64,000 nt of DNA from Ruminococcoides intestinihominis (GCF_040096285.1 NZ_JBBMEY010000003.1:1-64000); one strand, 5' to 3'; shown: positions 28,049 through 37,319, counted from the stretch's first letter. Notes: generated from the letters alone by a model not told the origin. Made by a program: numbers and translations.

Positions 28049-28504
28049 ATGATTTCAAACAAAGAATATAGTAAACTTGTAAAGAAATATAGCCATAACA
28101 GTCCTATTATTAAAGATTGTTTCAATGCATTTTGGATTGGTGGGCTAATCTGTGCTATTGGACAAGGCTTTCAAAACCTATATGAATATTTAGGAATGAA
28201 CAAGGATAATGCCGGTACACTTGTTTCTATTACATTAATTTTTTTAGGAATACTTACAACTTTTATTGGCTGGTACGACAACATTGCAAAAATCGGTGGT
28301 GCAGGTACACTTGTACCTATTACCGGTTTTGCAAACTCTATTGCCTCTCCTGCTATTGAATTTAAAAGTGAAGGTTTAGTTCTAGGCTTAGGTGTTAAAA
28401 TGTTTGTTATTGCCGGTCCTGTGTTGGTGTATGGCATCTCAGCATCTGTAGTTTGTGGTCTTGTACTTCAAATCCTTTCCCTATTCGGAATAAAACCGTT
28501 GTAA
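28049..28504 (+). CDS. spoVAC: Stage V sporulation protein AC
   Basis: A 151-aa membrane protein matching SpoVAC: KYSHNSPIIKDCFNAFWIGG, a polar GWYDNIAKIGGAGTLVPITGFANS segment, and hydrophobic helices to the end. SpoVA proteins form the spore channel for dipicolinic acid. The usual spoVAD and spoVAE neighbours are absent, so this copy stands alone. ATG follows GGTGAT. Confidence 0.93.
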   Translation: MISNKEYSKLVKKYSHNSPIIKDCFNAFWIGGLICAIGQGFQNLYEYLGMNKDNAGTLVSITLIFLGILTTFIGWYDNIAKIGGAGTLVPITGFANSIASPAIEFKSEGLVLGLGVKMFVIAGPVLVYGISASVVCGLVLQILSLFGIKPL

Positions 28505-28921
28505 CTATTATTGCTTGTTTTAAATGTTACCTATATTAATTTAATATTATTTTTCTTTATTTTATTAGATTTCCTATTTTTGAAATAGTCACAATAATGT
28601 GAAATAATAAAAATATAATACATTTAATTATGCAATTAATTAGAACCATATAAACTTAATTAAAACAACATAAAGACCTACAATTTCTCCATTGTAGGTC
28701 TAATTATAAACTACCAATTTGTTGGCTTTGTGTTGATTATAAGAATTTTTTAATTTTATTTGTGGGTAAAGGTGAGTTAGATAAATTTGGGTTTGTGGAG
28801 ATGTTTAAATATGAAAAGTGTAAACTATGTCCTTGTATAAACTGTAAATTATGTGGTTGTATAATTCATAATACAACAATATTTTGTAGCAAAAGCAATG
28901 CCATTTTTTATATCATATTTT
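28505..28921. other. AT-rich intergenic stretch with one hairpin
   Basis: Apart from the hairpin at 28674-28701 I see no gene. Two copies of a 22-bp motif TGTAAAyTATGTssTTGTATAA lie near 28820-28862. An 84-codon ORF across this area runs into the palindromic element and is probably not a gene. Confidence 0.5.
28674..28701 (+). terminator. Hairpin downstream of spoVAC
   Basis: AGACCTACAAT-ttctcc-ATTGTAGGTCT is a perfect 11-bp stem 170 bp past the spoVAC stop. The T-tract is weak. Confidence 0.55.
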
Positions 28922-29090
28922 GGCTCACAGTCGTAGGGGCGAACATTGTTCGCCCGTTTAATAGTAAAATGTTTTATGTATCTTTGTCCTATGTAGAAAC
29001 TAAAATTATAACTTAATACATAGGACAATATGCCAATAAAGAGGCTGATTTGTTCGGTCCAACAGTGTTGGACCCTACACCTGTGAGTCA
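28922..29090. repeat. 170-bp inverted-repeat element, copy 2
   Basis: The ends are GGCTCACAG (28922-28930) and CTGTGAGTC (29081-29089). The left arm has hairpin GGGCGAAC-att-GTTCGCCC (28937-28955), and the right arm has GGTCCAAC-agt-GTTGGACC. A perfect inner inverted repeat pairs TTGTCCTATGTA (28984-28995) with TACATAGGACAA (29017-29028). Same size and order as 118-287, with loop and flank differences. Confidence 0.85.
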
Positions 29091-29137
29091 TAGTTTCATA
29101 TGATTTTATGCTATATATTCTCACTACAAATTTGCCT

Positions 29138-29231
29138 TTAACCACAATCAAAATTAAAAAGACAAACCCTAATTTATCAAACTAACCTTTACCCACAGAC
29201 AAAATTGAAAAGCCTCAATTTATCAAAATAA
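29138..29231. repeat. Two tandem copies of a ~48-bp AT-rich repeat
   Basis: The unit CCTTTAnCCACAnnCAAAATTnAAAA...AATTTATCAAA occurs twice in a row, and a related copy is at 631-697. The block is next to the terminator hairpin of the Nudix gene. Confidence 0.65.
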
Positions 29232-29243
29232 AGGGTAAAAAAA

Positions 29244-29264
29244 TAGGCGTACAATGTACGCCTA
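29244..29264 (-). terminator. Terminator of the DHHW-Nudix operon
   Basis: TAGGCGTAC-aat-GTACGCCTA is a 9-bp stem followed on the minus strand by TTTTTT. Confidence 0.75.
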
Positions 29265-29305
29265 AAAATTACAATTATTTAATTGAGACAGTCACTTGCT
29301 AAAAA

Positions 29306-29995
29306 TCACTTTGACTGATTAATAAGAAGTTCGGCTTTATCAATTACACGCAAATCGTTTTCGTAGGTGCAATTCTTTCTTGCTTGTTGAATATCCACCC
29401 AAATATGACTGTCGATTTCTTCCGGCTGGTCAACAACATCATCTGTAAAGGCTTGTGCTAAGAAAAAAACAACCCTCTTCTTAATATTGCCAAATGGGCA
29501 ATAGTCACTAACCTCTCTAAAGCCATCAATAATCTTAACATCAAGGTTTGTTTCTTCCTTGATTTCACGAATAGCAGTAGCTTTTTCGGACTCATTAAGT
29601 TCCATATGACCTTTCGGGAAGCTCCAATAACGGCCATTGTGATTCTTAACCAGTAGTATTCTGACACCTTGTTTATTACGGTAGAAAATCAATGCTCCAC
29701 AACTTTTTTCGTAAAGGCAGTTAATGTTACTAATCTCAACACTACTTGATTTGCTGATAATATCAAGAATCTGTGGTTCATAGTAAATCTCTCTATCCGG
29801 TGCAACAATGGCTCTTTGTTCGTTAGTCTTTAGGGTAATAATGGCGATAACTTGACCTGACACTACAAACTCAACTTCGTTCTTTGAAAGTACAAATGCC
29901 TTTACATTATCACCTTTTTCATCTGTAAAATAACCACTATACAAACCATCTGTTAGTTGTCCAAATAAATTTACGCTTACCTTTCTTCCAAGCAC
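29306..29995 (-). CDS. Nudix hydrolase with N-terminal pyrophosphatase-like domain
   Basis: The GTG at 29995 sits behind an ideal AAGGAGGTGA and gives 229 aa; an in-frame start 8 codons earlier overlaps that site. The Nudix box GHMELN-E-x7-REIKEETNL is near residue 134 (the usual G is N). The first 90 residues (GRKVSV...DNVKAFVLS...VIAIITLKTNEQRAIVAP) resemble a degenerate family I inorganic pyrophosphatase fold, as in some clostridial Nudix fusions (inference). It may hydrolyse dinucleoside polyphosphates. It follows the DHHW gene closely. Confidence 0.83.
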   Translation of the reverse strand: MLGRKVSVNLFGQLTDGLYSGYFTDEKGDNVKAFVLSKNEVEFVVSGQVIAIITLKTNEQRAIVAPDREIYYEPQILDIISKSSSVEISNINCLYEKSCGALIFYRNKQGVRILLVKNHNGRYWSFPKGHMELNESEKATAIREIKEETNLDVKIIDGFREVSDYCPFGNIKKRVVFFLAQAFTDDVVDQPEEIDSHIWVDIQQARKNCTYENDLRVIDKAELLINQSK

Positions 29996-30025
29996 TGATT
30001 TCACCTCCTTAAAAAACAAAGTATC

Positions 30026-31324
30026 TTATTTACCGATAACAGTTTCCATATCGGCAATTCTGTCAGCAGAGTTAGCTGACATTACATTGTTCATAAACAG
30101 AACTTCTGTAATTCCGTTGTCCTCACAATATTTCTTCAAATCGGTAACACCACAACTTCTCATATCAAGAACATGGACTTCGCTATAGTTAGCTGATAGA
30201 TACGGAACGAATGCATTACCGAAACTTTCCTTAACAACTGCAATCTTTTTATTTGTACCACACTGAGAGTTAATAATAAACTTAGGCTGGTCACCGTTAA
30301 TAAATACACCGTATGTGTTTTCACCTGATGTTTCATTTTCGTAGTAAATGTCAGCATCCTGTGGTTCACCGTTAGGGTCGGCATATAGCTTACAAGTTGT
30401 GTCATATGGTAAATCGTAATAATAAACTGTATCTGTCAGACCTGAACCATATGTGTGGAATGAACCTGTAAAGCCCTCAATCTTGTGTGTACCTTCTTCT
30501 GAAATTGTCATTGGCTTTTGGTTTGTTTGTTCACAGAATGCTGTGTATGCATAATATGCACCAAGACCTGTCCAATGGTGATCGGAATTAAAGTAACAAT
30601 ATTCACTATTATGTTTTGCTAATGTATTATAAATATTAATTGGCTGAGCTTTGTCAAACTTACTGTAAGCATTCTTAATGTTGTCGGCTTCACTCGTTGC
30701 ACCGGCTTCATTCTTTAGTCTTTCAGGTAGGTTCATTTCTGTATGAAGAGGAATCATCATACTGTATACCTTAATGCTATCCCCCAGCTTTTCGGTAGCT
30801 TTGTTAATAACATCTGAGTACATATCACTTCTGTCGGCAGATGCACCAAAGATTTCATAAGCTGAATCTTTCCATAGGTAAACTGCACCGTTTACTGAGC
30901 TAAATGTACCACTACTGTTGTCATCCTTAATTTCAGGTGTAAGGAATTGTAATGGGTCACTGTCATCAATATTACTTGAAGTAGCCTTTGAAGAACTGCT
31001 TGTCTTGCTTACTTTAGAACTTTCAACTGTCTTAAAGCCACCTGCCTGAGTATCCTTATTACTGTTTACACAACTCTTGATACCTGTGCAAATAAATATA
31101 ACAATTGTCACTACAATTGCAATAAGCACAATACCGTAAACAATAAGTTTAATTCTGTTGTTTCTTCTTCTACGCTTAGCCTCTCTTTTTCTTGCTCTGT
31201 CTCTTCTTCTTTTAGCACTGCTTTCTAAATCTACTTCACCGTATTTATCAGCAAATTGTTTATAAAAATCATCACTATAAGAACGAGTTACATTGTCTTC
31301 ATCAGAGTATCTTTTACTTGACAT
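30026..31324 (-). CDS. DHHW family membrane-anchored SGNH-like protein
   Basis: 432 aa from the ATG at 31324 behind GGAG. A charged Arg/Lys-rich N-terminus precedes a single membrane span (about 60-85), a Ser/Thr linker and an extracellular domain. The domain carries the family signature SDHHWTGLGAYYAY and a later KESFGNAFVPYL motif, which in AlgX/AlgJ-type proteins contributes the SGNH-like active site. Such proteins are usually linked to O-acetylation or surface polysaccharide handling. No MBOAT acyltransferase gene is nearby. Probably co-transcribed with the Nudix gene. Confidence 0.85.
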   Translation of the reverse strand: MSSKRYSDEDNVTRSYSDDFYKQFADKYGEVDLESSAKRRRDRARKREAKRRRRNNRIKLIVYGIVLIAIVVTIVIFICTGIKSCVNSNKDTQAGGFKTVESSKVSKTSSSSKATSSNIDDSDPLQFLTPEIKDDNSSGTFSSVNGAVYLWKDSAYEIFGASADRSDMYSDVINKATEKLGDSIKVYSMMIPLHTEMNLPERLKNEAGATSEADNIKNAYSKFDKAQPINIYNTLAKHNSEYCYFNSDHHWTGLGAYYAYTAFCEQTNQKPMTISEEGTHKIEGFTGSFHTYGSGLTDTVYYYDLPYDTTCKLYADPNGEPQDADIYYENETSGENTYGVFINGDQPKFIINSQCGTNKKIAVVKESFGNAFVPYLSANYSEVHVLDMRSCGVTDLKKYCEDNGITEVLFMNNVMSANSADRIADMETVIGK

Positions 31325-31383
31325 ATTATTATCTCCGTTTTGCTCATATTTCATATAAATAATATCCATAGATAGGTAATATA

Positions 31384-31412
31384 ATTATAATACAAAATCA
31401 ACATAATTACAA
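31384..31412 (-). promoter_or_regulatory. Promoter of the DHHW-Nudix operon
   Basis: Minus-strand TTGTAA, a 17-bp spacer and TATAAT, about 60 bp before the start. It is divergent from the promoter at 31459. Confidence 0.65.
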
Positions 31413-31458
31413 CAGAAAATACGATAATTTGCAAAACATATTATAGAAACCTAGATTG

Positions 31459-31487
31459 TTGCACTTTTCGCAATAATATGATAGAAT
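31459..31487 (+). promoter_or_regulatory. Promoter of the aminotransferase-trpS operon
   Basis: TTGCAC, a 17-bp spacer and TAGAAT, 31 bp before the start codon. Confidence 0.65.
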
Positions 31488-31517
31488 AATTTTATATAAA
31501 TAAAGGTGGTAAAACTT

Positions 31518-32711
31518 ATGGAATACTCTTTCAGCGACAGAGTTCAGGCACTAAAGCCATCTGCCATTCGAGAAATTTTTAAATATGCTGCTGACCCTGA
31601 AGTTGTATCCTTATCAGCAGGTAACCCTAGTCCTGAGGCTTTTCCTATTGAAGAAATCAAGGAAATCTCTTCAAGATTATTAGAAGAAAACCCAATCGGT
31701 GTGTTACAGTACAGTGTTACCGAGGGTTATCCTCAGCTAAGAGAAACACTAAAGGAATATATGAAAAGTCACCACAATGTAGGTAGAGACTTTGATGATA
31801 TTTTAATCACAACAGGTGCACAACAGATTATGGATTTAGCTACAAAGTCCCTTGTAAATGAGGGTGATGTGGTTATTACAGAAGCACCGTCATTTATCGG
31901 TTCATTAAACACTTTCAGAAGTTATAACGCAAAACTTGTAGGTGTAAAAATTGACGATGACGGTATGAATATGGAAGAACTTGAAAAGGCTCTGCAAACC
32001 CACAAAAACGCAAGATTTATCTACACTATTCCTAATTTTCAGAACCCATCAGGCATTACTATGAGTCTTGAAAAAAGAAAGAAAATGTATGAACTTGCAA
32101 AGAAATATAATGTGCTTATTCTTGAGGACAACCCATACGGTGACCTTAGATACAGTGGTGAGTACATTCCTTGTATCAAAAGTTTTGATGATGAGGGTAT
32201 TGTGCTTTATGCCGGTTCAATGAGTAAGGTTATCTCTCCGGGAATTAGAGTTGCTTATGTTATTGCACCTAAGCCTATTTTCCAGAAGATGGTTGTATGC
32301 AAACAAGGTAATGATGTTCATACAAACATTTGGTCACAGATGGTTTGTAACGAACTAATGACAAAGTATGACTTTGATGCTCACCTTGAAAAGCTAAGAA
32401 ACCTATACAGAAAAAAAGCACAGTTTATGATGGATCTTATGGACAAATATCTTGTACCAATGGGCATTACTTATGCAAAAATTACCGGTGGATTATTCAC
32501 AATGTGTACTCTACCGGATTATGTAGATATGCAAGAATTTTGTAAAGACGCAATCAAAAACAAAGTTTGTGTTGTTCCGGGAAATGCTTTTCTAACTGAT
32601 GAAAGTGAAGAATGTCACACCTTTAGAGTGAACTTCTCAACACCTACTGATGAACAGTTGGAAAAGGGAATTAAACTACTTGCAAAAACTGCTGAAAAAT
32701 ATATTAAGTGA
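31518..32711 (+). CDS. PLP-dependent aminotransferase, class I/II (2-aminoadipate/LysN-like)
   Basis: 397 aa from the ATG at 31518, eight bases from AGGTGG. It has LSAGNPSPEAFP at the N-terminus, LEDNPYGDLRY (PLP aspartate and tyrosine) and the PLP lysine in YAGSMSKVISPGIRVAY. It resembles the catalytic domain of MocR/LysN-type enzymes but has no DNA-binding domain. The amino-acid substrate (aromatic, branched or aminoadipate) is not decidable. Eleven bp before trpS, so a shared transcript is likely. Confidence 0.88.
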   Translation: MEYSFSDRVQALKPSAIREIFKYAADPEVVSLSAGNPSPEAFPIEEIKEISSRLLEENPIGVLQYSVTEGYPQLRETLKEYMKSHHNVGRDFDDILITTGAQQIMDLATKSLVNEGDVVITEAPSFIGSLNTFRSYNAKLVGVKIDDDGMNMEELEKALQTHKNARFIYTIPNFQNPSGITMSLEKRKKMYELAKKYNVLILEDNPYGDLRYSGEYIPCIKSFDDEGIVLYAGSMSKVISPGIRVAYVIAPKPIFQKMVVCKQGNDVHTNIWSQMVCNELMTKYDFDAHLEKLRNLYRKKAQFMMDLMDKYLVPMGITYAKITGGLFTMCTLPDYVDMQEFCKDAIKNKVCVVPGNAFLTDESEECHTFRVNFSTPTDEQLEKGIKLLAKTAEKYIK

Positions 32712-32722
32712 GGTAAAATAAA

Positions 32723-33718
32723 ATGGGAGAAAAGAAACCTATTGTTTTAAGTGCTATTCAACCAAGTGGCTCAATGACTCTTGGTAACTATCTTGGAGCA
32801 ATTAAGAATTGGATTACTATGCAGGACGAATACTTCTGCTTTTATGCTCTTGCTGACCTACACACAATTACAGTAAGACAAGACCCTAAAGAAATGAGAA
32901 AGCATATTCTTGATATGTATGCACTTCTTTTAGCTTGTGGCATTGACCCTGAAAAAAGTGTTTTCTTCATTCAGAGCCATGTAACAACTCATGCACAGTT
33001 AGCTTGGATTTTAAACTGCTACACACAGTTTGGTGAACTTTCAAGAATGACACAGTTTAAGGATAAAAGCCGTAAACACGCCGATAACATTAACGCAGGT
33101 CTGTTTACTTACCCTGCACTAATGGCTGCCGATATTCTACTTTATCAAGCAGACAAAGTTCCTGTTGGTGCTGACCAGATGCAACATCTTGAAATCACTC
33201 GTGATATTGCAACAAGATTTAACGGTCTATATGGCAATGTATTTAAGATTCCTGAGGGCTTTGTTCCTAAGAACGGTGCAAGAGTTATGTCACTACAGAA
33301 CCCATCAAGCAAGATGAGTAAAAGTGATGAAAATGTTAACGGTTGCGTATATGTTCTTGATAAGCCTGAAACTATTATGAAGAAGTTTAAGAGAGCTATT
33401 ACAGACACAGACACTAAGATTTACTTTAGTGAAGATAAGCCGGGTATCAGCAATCTAATGACAATTTACGGTGCAGTTACAGGCAACACAATGGAACAGA
33501 TTGAAAAGGAATTTGACGGTAAAGGCTACGGTGACTTTAAGACTGCTGTAGGTGAAGCAGTTGTTGAACACCTAAGACCAATCCAAGATGAATACAACAG
33601 AATTATCAAGGATAGAGCATATATGGAAGAAACATGGAAAAAGGCAGATGCCTTTGCTCAGAACTTCAGCCAAAGAACTCTTGACAAGGTAATGAAGAAA
33701 ATCGGTTACATTAAATAA
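32723..33718 (+). CDS. trpS: Tryptophanyl-tRNA synthetase
   Basis: A 331-aa class I synthetase. The HIGH-like site is PSGSMTLGNYLGAI, and the KMSKS loop is SSKMSKSDEN (about 193-202). Length is normal. No T-box precedes it; expression appears to come from the aminotransferase promoter. A terminator follows directly. Confidence 0.96.
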   Translation: MGEKKPIVLSAIQPSGSMTLGNYLGAIKNWITMQDEYFCFYALADLHTITVRQDPKEMRKHILDMYALLLACGIDPEKSVFFIQSHVTTHAQLAWILNCYTQFGELSRMTQFKDKSRKHADNINAGLFTYPALMAADILLYQADKVPVGADQMQHLEITRDIATRFNGLYGNVFKIPEGFVPKNGARVMSLQNPSSKMSKSDENVNGCVYVLDKPETIMKKFKRAITDTDTKIYFSEDKPGISNLMTIYGAVTGNTMEQIEKEFDGKGYGDFKTAVGEAVVEHLRPIQDEYNRIIKDRAYMEETWKKADAFAQNFSQRTLDKVMKKIGYIK

Positions 33719-33733
33719 TCAACATAAAATTAC

Positions 33734-33765
33734 AGCGACCTTTCAAAACGGAAGGTCGCTTTTTT
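33734..33765 (+). terminator. Terminator of the trpS operon
   Basis: AGCGACCTT-tcaaaacgg-AAGGTCGCT followed by TTTTT. Confidence 0.9.
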
Positions 33766-33825
33766 AATATTCAAAAATTTTCGGTAAATAATATTAAGGT
33801 AAAATTTATATTATGAGGGATAAAA

Positions 33826-34632
33826 ATGATAAAAATAATTACCGACTCAGGTGCTGACTTAGAACCAAATGAACTTGAAATTTTGGATATTAAATGTGTT
33901 CCACTGTCAGTTACCTTTGACAATATTACTTACAAAGAGAACATTAACCTTACCAAAAAAGGTTTCTACAAACTACTAAAGCTAAAGAAAGAAAAGCCAA
34001 CAACATCACAACCGTCCCCTGAGGATTTCTTTAATTTACTTGAGAATAACGGTGACACCTATATTGGAATTTTCTTGTCCTCCAAAATTAGTGGCACTTA
34101 TCAAAATGCAAAATACTGCAGTACTGACTTTAACTGTTACCCTATAGACAGTGAAACTGCATCTGCCGGTATGAGGATACTTATTGAAGAAAGTATCAAG
34201 CTGAAAAATCAAGGTCTTTCAGCTAAAGAAATTGTTATGAAAATTGAGGAACTAAAGAAAAGAATTGTGGTTATAGCTTGTGTTGATTCACCTGAATATC
34301 TGCTAAAGGGTGGCAGAATTAAAGCCTCTATGATGTCTACCATTAAGCCTATTGTTTCTATTGAGCAAGGAAAAATCACACTTATTCACAAGTGTATCGG
34401 CACTCAAAGAGGAATAAACTATATTGCAAATAAGGTTGTGAAAAATCACCCTGACTTTTCCTATCCATTCCACATTATGTATGCCGATAACCACTCTATG
34501 GGTGTTAAGCTGAAAGAAAAGCTACTATCGGACAAACTACCAATTAACAATCATTCCTTAGTAAATGTAGGTGCAGTAATAGGCAGTCATACCGGACCTA
34601 ATGCTTTTGGTGTAGCATATGTTAAAAGATAG
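33826..34632 (+). CDS. DegV family fatty-acid-binding protein
   Basis: A 268-aa protein. It starts with IITDSGADLEP, then has a PTTSQPSPEDF loop and SSKISGTYQNA, both lipid-headgroup contacts in DegV/FakB proteins, and ends with GSHTGPNAFGVAYV. FakB proteins present fatty acids to the FakA kinase; no fakA is nearby, so the specific role is inferred. GAGGG ribosome site. Confidence 0.92.
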   Translation: MIKIITDSGADLEPNELEILDIKCVPLSVTFDNITYKENINLTKKGFYKLLKLKKEKPTTSQPSPEDFFNLLENNGDTYIGIFLSSKISGTYQNAKYCSTDFNCYPIDSETASAGMRILIEESIKLKNQGLSAKEIVMKIEELKKRIVVIACVDSPEYLLKGGRIKASMMSTIKPIVSIEQGKITLIHKCIGTQRGINYIANKVVKNHPDFSYPFHIMYADNHSMGVKLKEKLLSDKLPINNHSLVNVGAVIGSHTGPNAFGVAYVKR

Positions 34633-34652
34633 CCGATACAACTGCCTATAAA

Positions 34653-35048
34653 TTAAACTTCTCTATATTTCATAACGGTATAAGCACCAATAGTGTTTAC
34701 TGTTTTCTTTAAGGTTTTTTCATCAATCTTATTTTTCATCAATACAGTTACTTCTTTAGTAGAGGCATTTGCCTTTGCCCAAACACCCTCAAGGTTATTG
34801 AGGGTGTTTTCAATTCTGCTTTCACATCCTTGACACACCATACCGTCAACAGTAAGAATTACTTTATATGGATAGTGACTTTTGTCCTTATCCTTAACCT
34901 TAATTTTCTTTACTTTATCCCCACCGGAAGAACCACAACATCCTTCCGATAACTTTTTCACATAGCTTTTTATAACGAAAATTGCAAATACTACAATCAG
35001 TACAACTGCAATAATTCCCCAAAAAGCAGGTTTCTGAAAAACATCCAT
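34653..35048 (-). CDS. Membrane protein with Cys-rich motif and heavy-metal-associated domain
   Basis: 131 aa: one N-terminal membrane span (about 8-28), a short basic stretch with SEGCCGSSGG, then an HMA (ferredoxin-like) metal-binding domain with TVDGMVCQGCESRIENTL (Cys-x-x-Cys, about 67-84). The first half resembles FeoB-associated Cys-rich proteins such as the one at 38199; the second half resembles copper-chaperone domains. It is 24 bp after the ABC permease gene on the same strand. A metal-sensing or delivery role is inferred. Confidence 0.82.
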   Translation of the reverse strand: MDVFQKPAFWGIIAVVLIVVFAIFVIKSYVKKLSEGCCGSSGGDKVKKIKVKDKDKSHYPYKVILTVDGMVCQGCESRIENTLNNLEGVWAKANASTKEVTVLMKNKIDEKTLKKTVNTIGAYTVMKYREV

Positions 35049-35072
35049 AAATCTTCTCTCCTTGATTTTAAA

Positions 35073-37319
35073 TTATTCCATATCCTTAAGTGCTTGTGAC
35101 ATAGGGATTTTCTTAATCTTTTTACTTTGGATAAAGTGAACCACAATGTAACTTAATCCACCGATAACTACTGTTAATGGCAGTACATACGGTGCAATAT
35201 AATAAGTTAACCAACCGTTAAAGTCTTGCATCATAGCAAAGTACAAACCCTTAATAATATAATTACATATTGGCATACTTAACAGTAATGATATTGCAAC
35301 TACAATTGCAGTTGAGGTGTTGTACAATTTACTTGCTTCATGGTCATTATATCCAAGAATTTTTACCATAGAAATTGACTTTGCATTTTTCTCTACCACT
35401 ATCTTTGCAAGTAAATAAATTACCAAGATAAATAGCATTACAGAGAAACCACCGATTATAATAAACATTTGACCCATTGAGTCATCAAGCTGGTCGGCCA
35501 TAACTGTTAAGTCCTGTTCGGTTATAGTTGATGCTATATAGCTTTCGTCAATATCTTTAATCTTTGTATTTGAGAAGTAACCTGTGTAGTAGTCCTTATC
35601 CTTATCAAATACTTTATTAAACTCATCTCTGGTCATAAATACTGCCATTGTTGCAGGGTATTTATAGCTGTCCTTTATTTTGAACTTGTATTTATCATGA
35701 GTATATTTATCTGTTAAAGTATAGTTAGTGTCAGTATCTAAACTGTACTTTTCAATGACACTACTAGCCATCAGAACTTCTTTATCACCTGTTGGCAAGT
35801 CCTTATCCTTTAGATACTTTGAATTTTCTTCAATACCATAAACAGTAATTTCTTCACCGTTATCATTTTCCAGAGTTCTAACACAATACTTCTCTGCATT
35901 TTTTGTGTCAGTATCAACAGGTGCTTTTAGGATATACTGATAGTTTGCAATCTTAGAGTCCATAACTTCTGACTTAAAATGAGTTAACAGTGGTGCCATC
36001 ATTAAGCCAAACACAAGTAGCACATTGGCAAGAATAATGCCAATAAACATCATAATATATGCTGAACGGTTTTGTAAAATTATTCTCACTCTAAATCTTG
36101 TAATGAACTTCCAGTTAGGAAGTTTAACTGCCTTTTTCTTCTTCTTTCTCTTTAAGTCATGTCTTAAGAACTTAAGTGGTGAAAGTGAAAGTGTATAGGC
36201 AAGCACAATAACATTTACTACAAAAATAATTAATGCCGGTACAATAGTTGTGATTACAAAGGCATAACCATTCCACTTTGTAACATATGTTGGAAGTGAA
36301 TAACTGTGGTAGTACATACCTGCCATATAGCCTTTCATAAATGTATAACCACAAATATTGCCTACAATAGCAGATAGAATTGTTACCACAACAGGTAGTA
36401 CAATATAGTGCCTTAGCAGTTCACCTTTTGAATAACCTGATGCTCTAAGTGTACCGATAACAGAACTTTCTTTTTCAATAGTATTACGGGTAGTTACTGC
36501 AAATACAAATGCAAGTACAATCATAATGATATACAGTAACCAGATAAACATAACTCTGTCACCACCCATATCATCACCTGCAAAGTGAATTGCAGTATTA
36601 TCGGCTTCTTTTACAAAGTCAGTTACCATACCTGTTTTAGCTACTTCGTCTTGAATGTCATCAGCCTTGTCGTTGATTTCATCCTCAGTCATATGCTTAT
36701 GGTTGTAGTCCCAAGAGTAGCAATACTTAATACCATTGTCATTTAGCTTGTTAAAGCCTTTATCGGTAACAACAGATACAGTAAATTTATTTGCATCAAA
36801 CATCATATCCGTATTATTCTTAAACAATGCTGTATAATCGGAAAGTGCAACTAAACCTACTATTTTGTAGTTTTTGTTTTGTATCTTTAGGTTGTCACCA
36901 ATCTCAAGGTTGTTATTTTCTGCATACAATCTATCAATGGCAATTTCGTTATCTTCCTTAGGAAGTTTTCCACTCATTACATCAACTTTGTTAATATCTT
37001 TTCTGTTTTTGTAAATTCTGATTGTATGTTTTTTGTTGATGGGTTTATCCTTATAAGTCATAGGATAAACCTTAATGTCTTCCTTATCTTCTAGGTCATT
37101 AAGCCATTTACTGTCTGCTTTTTGTACTAAAGTAAAGTGACCGTCCTCAATATTGTACTTACTGAAACTTTCATTATAAGCAGAAAGTGTACTACCATCG
37201 GCAACTAAAAAGCCTGAAACTAAAGTGATAGTTAAGCACAAGAATAGGAACAATGCAATGTACTTGCCAAAATCACTTTTCAACTCTCTGGGAACTCGTT
37301 TATACAAAGGGTTTTTCAT
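35073..37319 (-). CDS. ABC transporter permease, FtsX/MacB type
   Basis: A 748-aa permease. It has an N-terminal membrane span (about 20-40), a first extracellular domain, and an FtsX block with three spans (about 255-380). A second copy follows: span, MacB-like periplasmic-type domain, and a C-terminal FtsX block ending at about 735. Proteins like this mostly act in lipoprotein, peptide or lantibiotic-defence export. The paired ATPase lies 12 bp upstream. The substrate is unknown. Confidence 0.9.
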   Translation of the reverse strand: MKNPLYKRVPRELKSDFGKYIALFLFLCLTITLVSGFLVADGSTLSAYNESFSKYNIEDGHFTLVQKADSKWLNDLEDKEDIKVYPMTYKDKPINKKHTIRIYKNRKDINKVDVMSGKLPKEDNEIAIDRLYAENNNLEIGDNLKIQNKNYKIVGLVALSDYTALFKNNTDMMFDANKFTVSVVTDKGFNKLNDNGIKYCYSWDYNHKHMTEDEINDKADDIQDEVAKTGMVTDFVKEADNTAIHFAGDDMGGDRVMFIWLLYIIMIVLAFVFAVTTRNTIEKESSVIGTLRASGYSKGELLRHYIVLPVVVTILSAIVGNICGYTFMKGYMAGMYYHSYSLPTYVTKWNGYAFVITTIVPALIIFVVNVIVLAYTLSLSPLKFLRHDLKRKKKKKAVKLPNWKFITRFRVRIILQNRSAYIMMFIGIILANVLLVFGLMMAPLLTHFKSEVMDSKIANYQYILKAPVDTDTKNAEKYCVRTLENDNGEEITVYGIEENSKYLKDKDLPTGDKEVLMASSVIEKYSLDTDTNYTLTDKYTHDKYKFKIKDSYKYPATMAVFMTRDEFNKVFDKDKDYYTGYFSNTKIKDIDESYIASTITEQDLTVMADQLDDSMGQMFIIIGGFSVMLFILVIYLLAKIVVEKNAKSISMVKILGYNDHEASKLYNTSTAIVVAISLLLSMPICNYIIKGLYFAMMQDFNGWLTYYIAPYVLPLTVVIGGLSYIVVHFIQSKKIKKIPMSQALKDME

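Noticed and set aside
28674..28701. tRNA-like hairpin
   Set aside because: Single perfect stem with no cloverleaf or CCA context; better read as a terminator.
28762..29016. 84-codon Cys-rich ORF on the plus strand
   Set aside because: It runs into the palindromic repeat element, lacks a good ribosome site, and its Cys codons come from a short tandem repeat.
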